A DNA stretch of 64,000 nt, taken from NCBI GenBank assembly GCA_033032865.1, contig JAWHQI010000263.1, positions 3,683,501-3,747,500 on the forward strand, written 5' to 3'. Of the stretch, positions 45,394 to 56,532 are shown in pieces. The notes under the pieces were generated by a model. That model was not told the origin of the DNA. It did no database searches and saw only the letters and a program-made list of their open reading frames with translations. The position numbers and the translations under genes were made by a program. This DNA comes from Dactylorhiza incarnata (taxonomy: Eukaryota; Streptophyta; Magnoliopsida; Asparagales; Orchidaceae). The number at the start of each line of letters is the position of its first letter. Within the stretch, counting starts at the first letter, position 1.

Positions 45394-48243
45394 GTTGTCC
45401 AAAGACACCCAAAATACTCATCTAGTATTTGAACAGTGGATGTTCCAGGCACATGACTGGAACAAGAAGCATTTTGAAGAACTTTACCCATGTGGAAGAT
45501 GGAGCCAAAGTCATATTTGGTGGATTTGAAAGAGGCATCATCAAAGGCTATGGTATGATTACCAATGGCATAGTCACTATCCCAAAAGTATCTTATGTGG
45601 AAGGGTTGCAACATACCCTTATAAGTATAAGACAGCTCTGTGATCTAGGCTATGTCATTGAGTTCCATAATGATAAGTGTCTGATTAAGAATTCTTTTAA
45701 CCTTGAGAAAATTCTATCAGACACTAGGAGTGGTAGTGTTTATTTCTTATGCTTAGATTCTACTACGCATGTTTGTCTTATAGCAAATGAGAGAGAATCT
45801 CTTTGTGTGCAATAGCACAAGAGACTTGCTCACGTGAGTTACAAGACACTCAACAAACTCTTTTCAGAAAATCTAGTTAAAATGGACCTAACCTTAAATA
45901 CATTAAAGAGGGTATTTATCACGCCTGTCAGATGGGCAAGCAGACTAAGACCACCTTTAATAGCATAGACTCCAAAGATTCAGAAATATGCCTTTGTCTA
46001 TTGTATACAGACTTATTTAGTTCTATGATAATTCATAGTTTAGGAAGGAAGTTGTATACCTTTGTGACAGTTGATGACTTCTCTAGGTATGCTTGGGTGT
46101 TCTTCCTTAAGAAAAAAGTCTGATATCTTCGTATCTTTTGTCAAGCAAGTTCAGAATGAAAAGCACTATGCTGTGGTCAAAATCAAAAGTGACTATGGAA
46201 TAGATTTTTAGTCTAAACTCATGACTGATTTTTGCAAAGAGCAAAGTATCCTTCAAGAATTTTCTTCTCCAACAACACCATAACAGAATGGAGTTGTTGA
46301 GAGGAAAAATAGACTCTCATAGAAGCTGGGAAAACCATGCTAAGTGACTCTTCATTATCATAATATTTCTGGGCTGAAGATGTCAACACTACATGTCATG
46401 TGCAGAATAAAGCCTCTATAATCAAATGTCACAAGAAAACTCCTTATGAACTAATGAAGGGAAGAAAACCAAATCTAGCCTACTTTAGAATTTTGGATGT
46501 AAGTGTAATGATCTAAACAATGGTAGATCATATCTTACTAAGTTTGCTAGAAAATGCTTTGAGGGGATCCTTGTTGCATATAGTAGTCACAACAAGGCTT
46601 ACAAAATATTCAGCAAAAAGACTTATGTGGTAGAAAAATCAATTCATGTTGTATTTGATGAGACAAGCATGATTCATCAAGACTTGTCTAACTCTTAAAA
46701 TATTGTAGGACCAAATTTGAAGCTGAAAGAGCTTAGCCTAGAAGACTCTACAACTCCCGACTTGATCATTGAAGATGGAGAACAAATCCAAGGAAAAACA
46801 CAAAAAATAATGCTTGGACAACATCTAGTTAGTACAGAAACTGCTGACATTCAAGGAGCACTGCCACCATCTTGGAAGCACCATAAAGACCATCCAAGTA
46901 GTCAAGTCATTGGAGACATAAGCCTAGGAGTTAAAACAAGAAGTGCTCAGAATGAAGCACTATATCTGAGCTTTCTAACTCATATTAAATCAAAGAGATT
47001 TGAAGAAGCCAATTCAGATCCTTCTTGGATCATGGCTATGCAAAAAGAACTCAGTTAATTCAAAAGATGCAAAGTATGGAAGTTGGTTCCTAGACCCCAA
47101 CATCAGAATGTCATTGGAACAAAGTTGGTCTACAGGACCAAGCTAGGTGTGAATGACATCATCATCAAGAACAAACCAATGCTAGTTGCAAAGGGATATA
47201 GACAGGGAAAAGGGATTGAATTTGATCAAAAATATGCACCAGTAGCAAGACTTGAGGCAATAAGGCTATTTCTAGCCTATGCAGCTCAAAAAAGATTCAA
47301 AGTATATCAAATGGATGTGAAGTCTGCTTTCCTCACTGGAGATCTCAAAGAAGAAGTGTATGTAGAGTAGCCTCCAGATTTTGTTGTTTCTAACCTTTCT
47401 GATTATGATTAATTTTAAGAAAGGCTTTATATGGATTGAAACAAGCTCCTAGAGCTTGGCATGAAACTCTATCAAGCTTCCTCATTGAAAACAAATTTTT
47501 TCAAGGGAGAAGATATAAATGACATTATTTCTAAGGGAAGTAAAGTGAAAAATTATGCTAGTCCAAATTTAAGTTGATGACATAATTTTTGGCTCTACTG
47601 ATGACAATATTTGCAAGAAGTTTGCTAACTTAATGCAAGGGAAGTTTGAAATGAGCAGCTTGGGCGAGCCGAAATACTTCATAGGGCTCCAAGTGAAGCA
47701 ATCTGACAATGGAATATTCATCTCTCAAACCAAGTTCACTAAAGAGCTTATAAAAAGTTTGGAATGGAGAGTGCAACCTTAATGAGGACTCCAATGGGAT
47801 CCAATGTGTCTCTGGACAAGGATGAGAATGAGAAACCTTTTGATGAGACCTTGTATAGATGCATCATTAGATCTCTGCTTTACATAACTATTAGTAGGCC
47901 TGCCATTATGTTTGCTACATGTGTATGTGCTAGGTATCAAGCTTCCCCTAAGGAATCTCACTACACCTTTGCTAAGATAATCTTGAGATACCTCAAGGGA
48001 ACTCCAAATCTTGGCCTTTGGTACCCTAGAAGTATTGATTTTGAGCTAACATGGTATTCAGATGCAAATTTTGTAGGTTCCAAAGAAGACAGAAAAGCAC
48101 AACTGGAACCTGTCAATTCCTAGGGAAGAGGCTGATCACATGAAGCAGCAAGAAGCAAATAAGTGTGACAATCTCAACAGCTGAATCAGAATACATCTTA
48201 GCTGGGAGTTGATGTGCTCAACTGTTATGGATACTATTAGGAA
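45394..48243 (+). pseudogene. pol: Element 3 pol: protease, integrase, RT, RNase H, broken
   Basis: Protease has NSGCSRHMTG (Asp of DSG changed to Asn). GAG-pre-integrase and integrase show the zinc-finger end YHACQMGKQ, TDLF, and the Glu in GVVERKN. RT has [33 protein letters not shown] and YVDD damaged by a stop at Tyr (TAA, near 47568). RNase H starts near 48060 and stops short at SEYILAGS, then LTR sequence follows, so the last 100 or so codons and any region after pol are deleted. There are many frameshifts. Confidence 0.85.
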
Positions 48244-49348
48244 TGTTGTCCACAAGATTTCAGATTTGAAGAAGGCCTCAAGATGACAATAAACATCTTG
48301 TATTTGATGCATGTATAAGTTTTGACGTGACGGGAACAACAAAAATACTTCGCTAATATAGTGTTAGGCTTATGGTCACCCAAACTAGGTTTTGCCCTTA
48401 TAATCCCTCAAGGTGCAAAACTCATGTTGACCTATGATCTAATCATATATTAGACATGCCATTATCATGAGGAAAAATAGCATAGTTAAAAGAAATTCAA
48501 GGAAGAAGCAAAGATTAGTCTAAGTCAAATGTCGATTGCATCGACTAGAGCCATTTATCTACTGCGTCGACTGGAAAGTTAAGTAATTTGCGGACTGTAT
48601 CAACTAGATAGTTAAGTAATTTATCGTCTGCATCGACTGGAAGACTACTTGATTTATCGAATGCATCGCCCAGACTGTGATAGAAGGATCTTTCCAGGAT
48701 TGATTGCTTTGGTATGGACTGCATCAGGTTGTGTTCTTAAGGTGCAGGTTGTCGACTACATATATATATACGTGTTGAAGGATTTTATTGACTACATCTT
48801 ATCTATAACTGTTGTAGGATGTTATCGACTGCGTAGATTATTTTGTCATCCTGAAGCATGTTCTAACGGCCCTATGCTGAGATCAAGACGCAAATTACAC
48901 AGTCATTCAAATTGATTTGAATTCCATTTTCTGCTGCAATAATTAAGGTGCTTTAAGAGGAAATAAATTATACCCATTGATTTCAGATTGCTGCTATTTA
49001 AAGAACTTTCCTTAGGGAAAATCTCTAGTCATTGAAGCATTCCTTTCTAGAAGCAAGACCTCTGCTGATCCCCATGGTATACCAAAATGAGCTTTCTTTG
49101 TCCAGTCTTCTATATAAAGGGATATTAAAATAGAACAAGACACACAATATACATAGATTTATAAGAAGGCACGCGTGTATAATCTTAGAAATAATTTCAG
49201 TGCTCAAGCTTTAGAATTCTGCCAAGTCTTCAGCCACTGCAATCCTGAGAGAGATTTCTTCCAAGTCTTCAACAGAATTATTTTCTTTATGAAAAACATT
49301 TCTCTCTTGAGTAAGTCTTCCTGATTCAGCCAAATTCATTTCAAGTAG
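48244..49348 (+). repeat. 3' LTR of element 3, truncated by element 5
   Basis: The beginning matches the 5' LTR (GATTTGAAGAAGGCCTCAAG against GATTTGAAGAAGTCCTCAAG; CCTATGATCTA…ATATTAGAC). Its middle has a cluster of GCATCGACTGGAAG-like motifs (48530-48850), unlike the 5' LTR. A possible TATA box is TCTATATAAAGGG (49110). The assignment to element 3 is likely, but the middle is divergent. Confidence 0.6.
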
Positions 49349-50625
49349 TGTTGGAAATATTGCCCTCAATGTTCCCTTAATTTGAAGAGGCATCACACTC
49401 AATACTAAGTACATATTATATTTGATAAACTCTATATTGTATCATGCTAAAGCAGGGTTAGGTTATTCCAAGAAGTGGAATATGTTCAGAGGTCTAAATG
49501 CCAAAATCACTAAGACGACCTCTCAGTCTCAGCTGAACTGCTGAGACAATCCCAGGTGTTGTCAAGAAAGAGTCAGGGAATGCTGAGCTGCAGATAGAGG
49601 AAAACTGCTGAGACGACTGTCTGTCTCAGCGGAGCCGTTGAGACGAAGACAAAAGTTATCGCTGAGTCTGAAGGCTGTCTCAGCCCAACCGCTGAGATAG
49701 ATTCAAATATGAATAAAGCATTGGCGGGATCTATTTTTGGCGCATATGGCAAAAAAGCAAGATACACTTTTGTCAGATGTCCATGTTGTGTCAGGGGCTT
49801 CTAATAGCCGTTGAAAGTTAGGAGGAAGTATAAAAGAAGATGTTAGGTCTAAAATAAGAGCACTGTTTTATTGGAAGAGATGTATTGTGTGCTGCAAGGC
49901 TGATCTTCTTCAAGCCTCCTGAAAGGGCAATCTCTCAAGCTCAAGCTGAACTCTGCTGGGAGATAAGTTAGTTTTTCCTGAATTGTTCAAGAAGAAAAAG
50001 TAGATCTTCAACTTTGCTGAAGGAGAAGATCAAGGAGAAACAAGACCTGTAGTTGCTGCTTCACAGTCCCGTTTCAAGACAACAGAAGACAAAATATGAA
50101 GGTTAGCTTTATATAGTCTTCTGTTGTATCATTAACACTTTATTTATCTGTAAGGTCTTTATGCCTGAGCTATAGGGATGCTTAGCCTGAGTGTAGAGCT
50201 GCACTCCCAGCTTGAGTGTAGGATCTTTGTGAAGATCTGAGATAGGACCTCTTGATAGGTCTGAGGTAGGAAATCATGAGATTTCTGAGTTGTAGGAGTT
50301 GGAGCACTCTGAGCTTGTAGGTTTGTTGAGCCTGAGGTAAGGTTTGGAGAAAACCTGAGAGATTCCGAGGAATCTGAGTTGTAAGCTCTTGAGGCTGAGT
50401 TGGAGGTGTTGGCCTTGTCTAACTCATTGTTAGAAGGGTGAAGGGGGAAAGAGGACTACTCAAGACACCCTGTCTTGAGGAACCTCTATATATGTTTGTG
50501 TGCTTTCTGTGTGTTTGCTTATAATCTTTATACTCACTAAAAATGGCTAGGTTAAAGAAACAAGAAAAGAAAGTGACCTATTCACCCCCCTCTGGGTGAT
50601 CTAGAATACTACCTATAAACTATCA
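49349..50625 (+). repeat. 5' LTR of element 5
   Basis: TGTTGGAAATATTGCCC to ACTATCA, 1277 bp. The stretch 49510-49695 holds repeated GTCTCAGC-GG / CCGCTGAGAC motifs. GTATAAAAGAAG (49829) is a candidate TATA box. The R/U5 side has short repeats (GAGTGTAGGATCT, GAGGTAGGA) shared with element 3. Confidence 0.9.
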
Positions 50626-50627
50626 AG

Positions 50628-50638
50628 TGGTATCAGAG
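50628..50638 (+). promoter_or_regulatory. Primer binding site of element 5 (initiator tRNA-Met)
   Basis: TGGTATCAGAG, a perfect match to the usual initiator-Met complement, two bases after the LTR. Confidence 0.92.
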
Positions 50639-50706
50639 GGAGGTTGATCAAAAAGGACATAACTGTCTGACCAGATCCTACAAAGGAGTAGTCATATCTG
50701 AATCCA

Positions 50707-53244
50707 ATGGCTGCCACTGGATTGCAGAAGGAGATGGGGTCTATGAAGTTGCCCATATGCAACAAAGAAAACTTTGGCATATGGAAGCAAAGGGTGAGGC
50801 TGTTCATGGAAGCCTCAGACCCTAGAATCTATATTACTGTGAAGCAGGGTACTTTCACTTTTCAAACAACCTCCACCATAGATCCAACTAGGAGAGTGGC
50901 CAAGACTTTTGCTGAATTGACCAAGGATGAACTTGCACTATTCACAATGGATAAAAGAACCCAGAACATTATTGTGAATGCAATTGATGATTACACCTTC
51001 CAGAACTTGTTACATTGTACAACAACCAAGGATATGTGGGATACATCTGTGGTGTATATGGAAGGGACTGCTGAAGTGAGGGATGACAGGAAATCCCTCC
51101 TTAATCAAGAATATGAAGCTTTCAGGCGGCTCAGCCAGGAAAGCATATATATCTGTTATGAAAGGTTCTTCAGAATAGTTAATGAACTGAGGACCTATGA
51201 AAGGGTATTCAATGACTATGAACTAAATGACAAGTTCCTAAGATCTCTAACTAGAGACTGGGACACAATGATATGTGCCATCAGAGAAGTGGCCAAACTG
51301 GGTGAAACTCCTACCCATACATTGTTTAGGAAACTGCTTTCTTATGAGATGCAGCTGTCTGCAAGAAAGGAGGAGGATACATCCACAAGGACTCATGCAA
51401 GGGAGAAAACCGTGGCTCTCAAAGCTGACGGCCCCAAAAGGAGCAAAGCCAGATTGCTGTCTCCTCCAAGAAAAGTTGCTGATTCAGAAAATTTAGAAAA
51501 TTGCACTTCTAACAGCACCTCATCTGATGAGGAGTTTGTTTCCTTCTCTAGGCACTTCAAGAAGCTGATGAGGAGGAAGCAATGGAAGAACAAACCTTCC
51601 TCCTCCTCACATCCCAGGAAGGACCACAACAGATCTGAAAGGCAACACTCCAAGGGTGACAGGTATGACCCTAAACATGCCAAACATATTTCATCTAATG
51701 TTATATGCTACTGCTGCAGCAAGCCTGAACATGTCATTATTGAATGTCCAGTCAAGAGAAAGGAGAAAAGTGATCAGAAACATCATCACCAAAAGGAAAG
51801 GAAAGGTGAAAAATCCTTCCTAGCAAAGAAGGGGAAGAGCTGGAGTGAATCTGAGTCCTCAAACACAAATTCAGATGAAGAGGAGAAAGCCTACATTGGG
51901 TTGTTTACTGCAGAAGAGGATGAATACTTTCTTGCTGCAAGGATTGAAATCAGGGCCCCTCTGTCACATTCAGATAGTGACATAGAGGAGGATGAAGACA
52001 TCCAAGAAGACCATGGGCTGATGTCTCTGACAGAAGATGAGGACAATCACAATAATTCAGACAATGAGCAGGTACTAATCCACTGCATTTCTTCTTCTGA
52101 ATATAAGACAAGCCCAGAATCTGAAGCACCTTCATCTAATGGTGGAAGTGATTCAGAATCTGAGGAAGATGTCAATCAATTGATTGACAGGTATGGTGCT
52201 ATCTTGGAAGCTCTGAAAAAGAGCAAGATGTTAGCCAAGAGGTAAGCTCTGGAAATTTCTTCCCTAAAGGTGGCAAAAACCGATTGCACTGAACATGCTA
52301 CCCATCTAGCTCAGATGTGCAAAGAGATTGCCAAGTTAAGGGGAATGTCAAATATCCATATTGGCACCATAATCCATGAAATCAAGATCATCAAGGATCT
52401 TGAGGAAAAGCTTATCAAGGAGAGAATGCTAGTGTCTCAGTTCTCTAAGCCTAAGACAGTGCTACCTATTATTGACACCATCTCCTCTCATGATAAAAGA
52501 GGATTGAGATTCAATAAAGAGGCAGCAGCTGGTAACACAAAGGGTAAGGTCAAGGCTTCAATTGAACCAAAGTCTTCCTTTGTGAAGTTAATGATACCAT
52601 CCAACATATATGACCAACAAAGCATTCATGGTCACCTGTTGAATGGTAGTCCCAATAGCTTGAACAAAGATGCTCACAGCTATAGGAGTAGAAAGGAGTT
52701 AGGCTTGAGTGCCTTAAAGGCTTCACATGAGGAAATTCAGATAGCCCATCATGGACCATTTGTTTTTGGAACCTCAGCCACTACACTCAAGATAAATAAG
52801 GATGCATCTTCCAACTCCCATCCAGCAAAAATTGGGGCTGCTGTCAGACCTATAACCAAGCCTAACAGTCCAGTTTCTGCTGCCATCAACACTTGCTTAG
52901 CTGCCAAGATAAAATCTGTTGATGACAACCAGAGAATGGCTGCCAAGAATGATTATAGGAATGCAAAAAGCCAAGTGATTGCTGAAAGGAACAAGAAGAA
53001 TGCAGCTGTATCCTTTCCTGAACAGAAGAAGGAAGCCTCAACTTCTAAATTTGTACAGAAAAGAAGATACAACATATATGAGTGTTGGTGATGTGGTAAA
53101 GTGGGTCACTTTGTAATTGATTGTTGGCACAATCCCAATGTGCCAATTGCAAGGAAGGGCACTCCAGCCAAACAAATTCTTTCCAGGAATATTTCATATG
53201 GTATTAACAGGGACCTAGGACCCAAAATCAGTTGGGTTCCAAAG
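50707..53244 (+). pseudogene. gag: Element 5 Gag, nearly intact, two in-frame stops
   Basis: One frame runs 846 codons with stops only at 52243 (TAA) and 53089 (TGA). The N-terminal gag domain has NFGIWKQRVRLFMEASDPRI and EYEAFRRLSQESIYICYERF. The first zinc knuckle is CYCCSKPEHVIIEC (about codons 335-348). Acidic Ser-rich repeats and a helical region follow. The second knuckle reads CW-stop-CGKVGHFVIDC: the TGA sits on a non-Cys position and looks like CGA to TGA. The 846-residue length is large for gag but in line with Sirevirus-like elements. It ends WVPK at the junction. Confidence 0.87.
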
Positions 53245-53267
53245 GTATATTAAATTTTATCTTGCAG
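53245..53267 (+). other. Gag-pol junction, 23-nt GT…CTTGCAG segment (element 5)
   Basis: GTATATTAAATTTTATCTTGCAG has intron-like ends and an in-frame TAA. Skipping exactly these 23 nt joins WVPK to DSSSTILKQIWYLDSGC in one frame. Otherwise gag and pol are offset by one base (-1). It is too short for known plant splicing, so ribosomal frameshifting or RNA slippage is as likely. Confidence 0.5.
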
Positions 53268-55548
53268 GATAGTTCAAGTACCATCCTTAAACAAATATGG
53301 TACTTGGACAGTGGGTGCTCAAGGCACATGACAGGTACTAGAAGTCTTCTACAGGACTACACAACTGTGAAGAATGGACTTAAAGTTACATTTGGTGGAT
53401 CTGAAAAGGGATTCACCAAAGGATATGGTATGATCTCCAATGACATAATCTCAATCACAAGGGTAGCTTATGTTGATGGGTTGCAATACAACCTTGCATG
53501 CATAAGTCAACTATGCGACTTAGGCTATGTCATTGAATTCCACAATTAAAAGTGCTTGATCAAAAAGTTAAATGACTTAGAGACCATTCTCGCAGGCACT
53601 AGGAGTGGGAATGTATATTGTTTAGATTTTATTTGCTATAATTCCCTATCTCCTGTGTGTCTTGTAGCTAATGAAAGTGAGTCCATTTGTGTTCAATGGC
53701 ACAAGAGACTTGCCCGCATTAACTATAAGACAATATATAGACTATTTTCTACAAACCTTGTTAGGAATAGTCCAAATATAAAATTTATTAAAAGTGGTTC
53801 CTGTCATGCTTGCCAAATGGGTAAGCCAACAAGGGCCACTTTCAAAAGTATTGGCTCCAAAGACACTGGAAGATGTCTATATCTATTGCACATGGACTTG
53901 TTTGGTCCTTTGCTAATTCAAAGCCTAGGTGGGAAGTTGTATACCTTGGTGATTGTTGATGATAACTCAATGTATATATGGGTATTCTTCCTAAAGAAGA
54001 AATCGATACCTTAAAGGTCTTTATAAATCATATCAAGGCCATTCAGAATGATATACAATGTACTGTGGTCAGGACTAGGACTGACCATGGCACAAAATTT
54101 CAATCTGAAGCTATGGAAGGGTTTTGTCAAGAATTTAGTATCACCCAAGAGTTCTCCTCTCCAAGGACTCCACAACAAAATGGTGTGGCTTAGAGGAGGA
54201 ATAGTACCTTGATAGAAGCTGGGAGAACATTGATTAGTGACTCCTCACTTCCAGAATATTTTTGGGCTGAGGTAGTTAATACTAATTGTTATGTTCTCAA
54301 TAGAGCTTCCATCAATAAGGTCCTTGGAATTGCCCCATATGAGATTCTGAAAGGAAAACAACCAACAATATCATACTTTAGAATCTTTGGTTGCAAATGC
54401 TACATTTTAGACAATGGAAAATCTCATTTGATAAAGTTTGCAGAAAAATGCAATGTAGGGGTTCTTGTAGGCTATAGCTCACATAGTAGAGCTTATAGAG
54501 TATACAACAAGAAAACTCATGTTGTAGAAGAGTCTATGCATGTAGTGTTTGATGAGACCAACCTACTTTATAAGGGCTGGTCTAGCTCTTCTGTTTTGAC
54601 AGGAAATGAACAAAAATTTGAAGAGATGTCTATCCAAGACATTCCCAGCAGCAGCAAAGCTTATATAGATGCTGCTATTCCTAAAGATGAAGAAGTGCAG
54701 GCTGTTGAAGATCATACTGTTCCAGAAGAAGACTTGCAAATTGCTGTCAGGATGCTTGCAGCAACAAGACACTTAATAGATCATCCAAGAGAACAGATAA
54801 TTAGAGCTGAGAATCAAGGTGTGATCACAAGAAGTAGGGCTCACAATGAAGCTCTATTCCTGTGCTTCCTGTCACAGTTGGAGCCCAAGAAGTTTGAAGA
54901 GGCCAATCAAGATACTTTCTGGATTCAAGTCATGCAAGAAGAGCTTCTTCTATTCAAGAGATGTAAAGTCTGGAAGTTGGTGCCAAAACCTCAAGGACAC
55001 AACACCATTGACACTAAATGGATATACAAAAACAAGTTGGCTGAAAATGGAATCATCATCCAGAACAAGGCAAGATTAGTAGCCAAATACTATAAACAAG
55101 AAGAGGGTATAAAATTTGATCAAACCTTTGCCCCAGTTGCAAGGTTAGAAACAATTAGGCTATTTCTTGCCTATGCTGCCCACAAGTGGTTCAAAGTATA
55201 CCAGATGGATGTCAAGTCAGCTTTCCTCAATGTTAACTTGAAGGAAGAGGTATATGTTGAGCAACCATCAGGTTTTGTACATCCTACCATTACTTCTCAT
55301 GTTTATTTACTTAGGAAAGCTCTATATGGTCTAAAGCATGTAACAGTACTGGCTAGCCTGACCCGGGCCCCTAGCCCAGTACTGCCGGCACCGACGGCCC
55401 AGGCCCATTCTGGGACGGCCTGACCAAGCCCATCCGGGTCACTGGCCCCGTCCTAGGACACTGTACCGCCGGTTCAGCCTGACCACAACTGGTCAACAAC
55501 AAGCCTGCAGGCCGTACACCCCAACCCCTCTCTGGCCTGTTTCTCAGC

Positions 55549-55691
55549 TGCAGCTCAGTTGGTGATAGGAACTGTTGAAGGTTTTCTATCAAGGGAGGTT
55601 GTGGGTGCAGCTCAGTTGGTGATAGGAACTGTTGAAGGTTTCCTATCAAGGGAGGTTGTGGGTTCGAGGCCCCCCTCCAACAACCCGCTGC
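55549..55691 (+). ncRNA. tRNA-like A/B box segment in hairpin loop 1
   Basis: CAGCTCAGTTGG (55551) resembles a pol III A box and GGTTCGAGGCC (55661) a B box. The A-box part is duplicated in tandem (55551 and 55608, 57 bp unit). The segment resembles a tRNA-derived SINE head, not a functional tRNA. Confidence 0.55.
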
Positions 55692-55907
55692 GCTGAGAAA
55701 CAGGCCAGAGAGGGGTTGGGGTGTACGACTTGCAGGCTTGTTGTTGACCAGTTGTGGTCAGGCTGAACCGACGGTACAGTGTCCTAGGACGGGGCCAGTG
55801 ACCCGGATGGGCTTGGTCAGGCCGTCCCAGAATGGGCCTGGGCCGTCGGTGCCGGCAGTACTGGGCTAGGGGCCCGGGTCAGGCTAGCCAGTACTGTTAC
55901 AAAAAGT

Positions 55908-55992
55908 GCAGCTCAGTTGGTGATTGGAACTGTTGAAGGTTTCCTATCAAGGGAGGTTGTGGGTTCGAGGCCCCCCTCCAACAACCCGCTGC
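55908..55992 (+). ncRNA. tRNA-like A/B box segment in loop 2
   Basis: A box at 55910-55921 and B box at 55962-55972, 52 bp apart, in the half unit that lacks a forward arm. Confidence 0.5.
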
Positions 55993-56447
55993 GCTGAAAA
56001 ACAGGCCAGAGAGGGGTTGGGGTGTACGACCTGCAGGCTTGTTGTTGACCAGTTGTGGTCAGGTTGAACCGGCGGTACAGTGTCCTAGGACGGGGCCAGT
56101 GACCCGGATGGGCTTGGTCAGGCCGTCCCAGAATGGGCCTGGGCCGTCGGTGCCGACAGTTCCTGGGGTTGCCAGTGACCCGGATGGGCTTGGACCAGGA
56201 CTGTTACAAAAAGTACTATTACAAAAAGTGCACTTTTTGTAACAGTACTGGCTAGCCTGACTAGGGCCCCTAGCCCAGTACTGCCGGCACCGACGGCCCA
56301 GGCCCATTCTGGGACGGCCCGACCAAGCCCATCCGGGTCACTGGCCCCATCCTAGGACACTGTACCGTCGGTTCAGCCTGACCACAACTGGTCAACAACA
56401 AGCCTGCATGCCGTACACCCCAACCCCTCTCTGGCCTGTTTCTCAGC

Positions 56448-56532
56448 GCAGCTCAGTTGGTGATAGGAACTGTTGAAGGTTTCCTATCAAGGGAGGTTGT
56501 GGGTTCGAGGCCCCCCTCTAACAACCCGCTGC
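56448..56532 (+). ncRNA. tRNA-like A/B box segment in loop 3
   Basis: A box at 56449-56460 and B box at 56502-56512. This is the simple 85 bp loop, without the internal duplication of loop 1. Confidence 0.52.

Larger units (their letters stand above)
19267..49348 (+). mobile_element. Element 3: degenerate Sirevirus-like Ty1/copia element, heavily nested
   Basis: The order is 5' LTR (19267-30463, interrupted by element 2), primer site, gag (30545 onward, interrupted by a foreign 1 kb block and by insertion A), then protease, integrase, RT and RNase H (45417-48243) and the start of the 3' LTR (48244), which element 5 cuts at 49349. The integrase-before-RT order is diagnostic of copia. Proteins are closest in this window to element 5. 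Many stops and frameshifts make this the oldest recognisable element. Confidence 0.82.

Noticed and set aside
55551..55671. True tRNA gene
   Set aside because: A and B boxes are present but no cloverleaf, acceptor stem or anticodon arm could be drawn; it sits in a fold-back loop.
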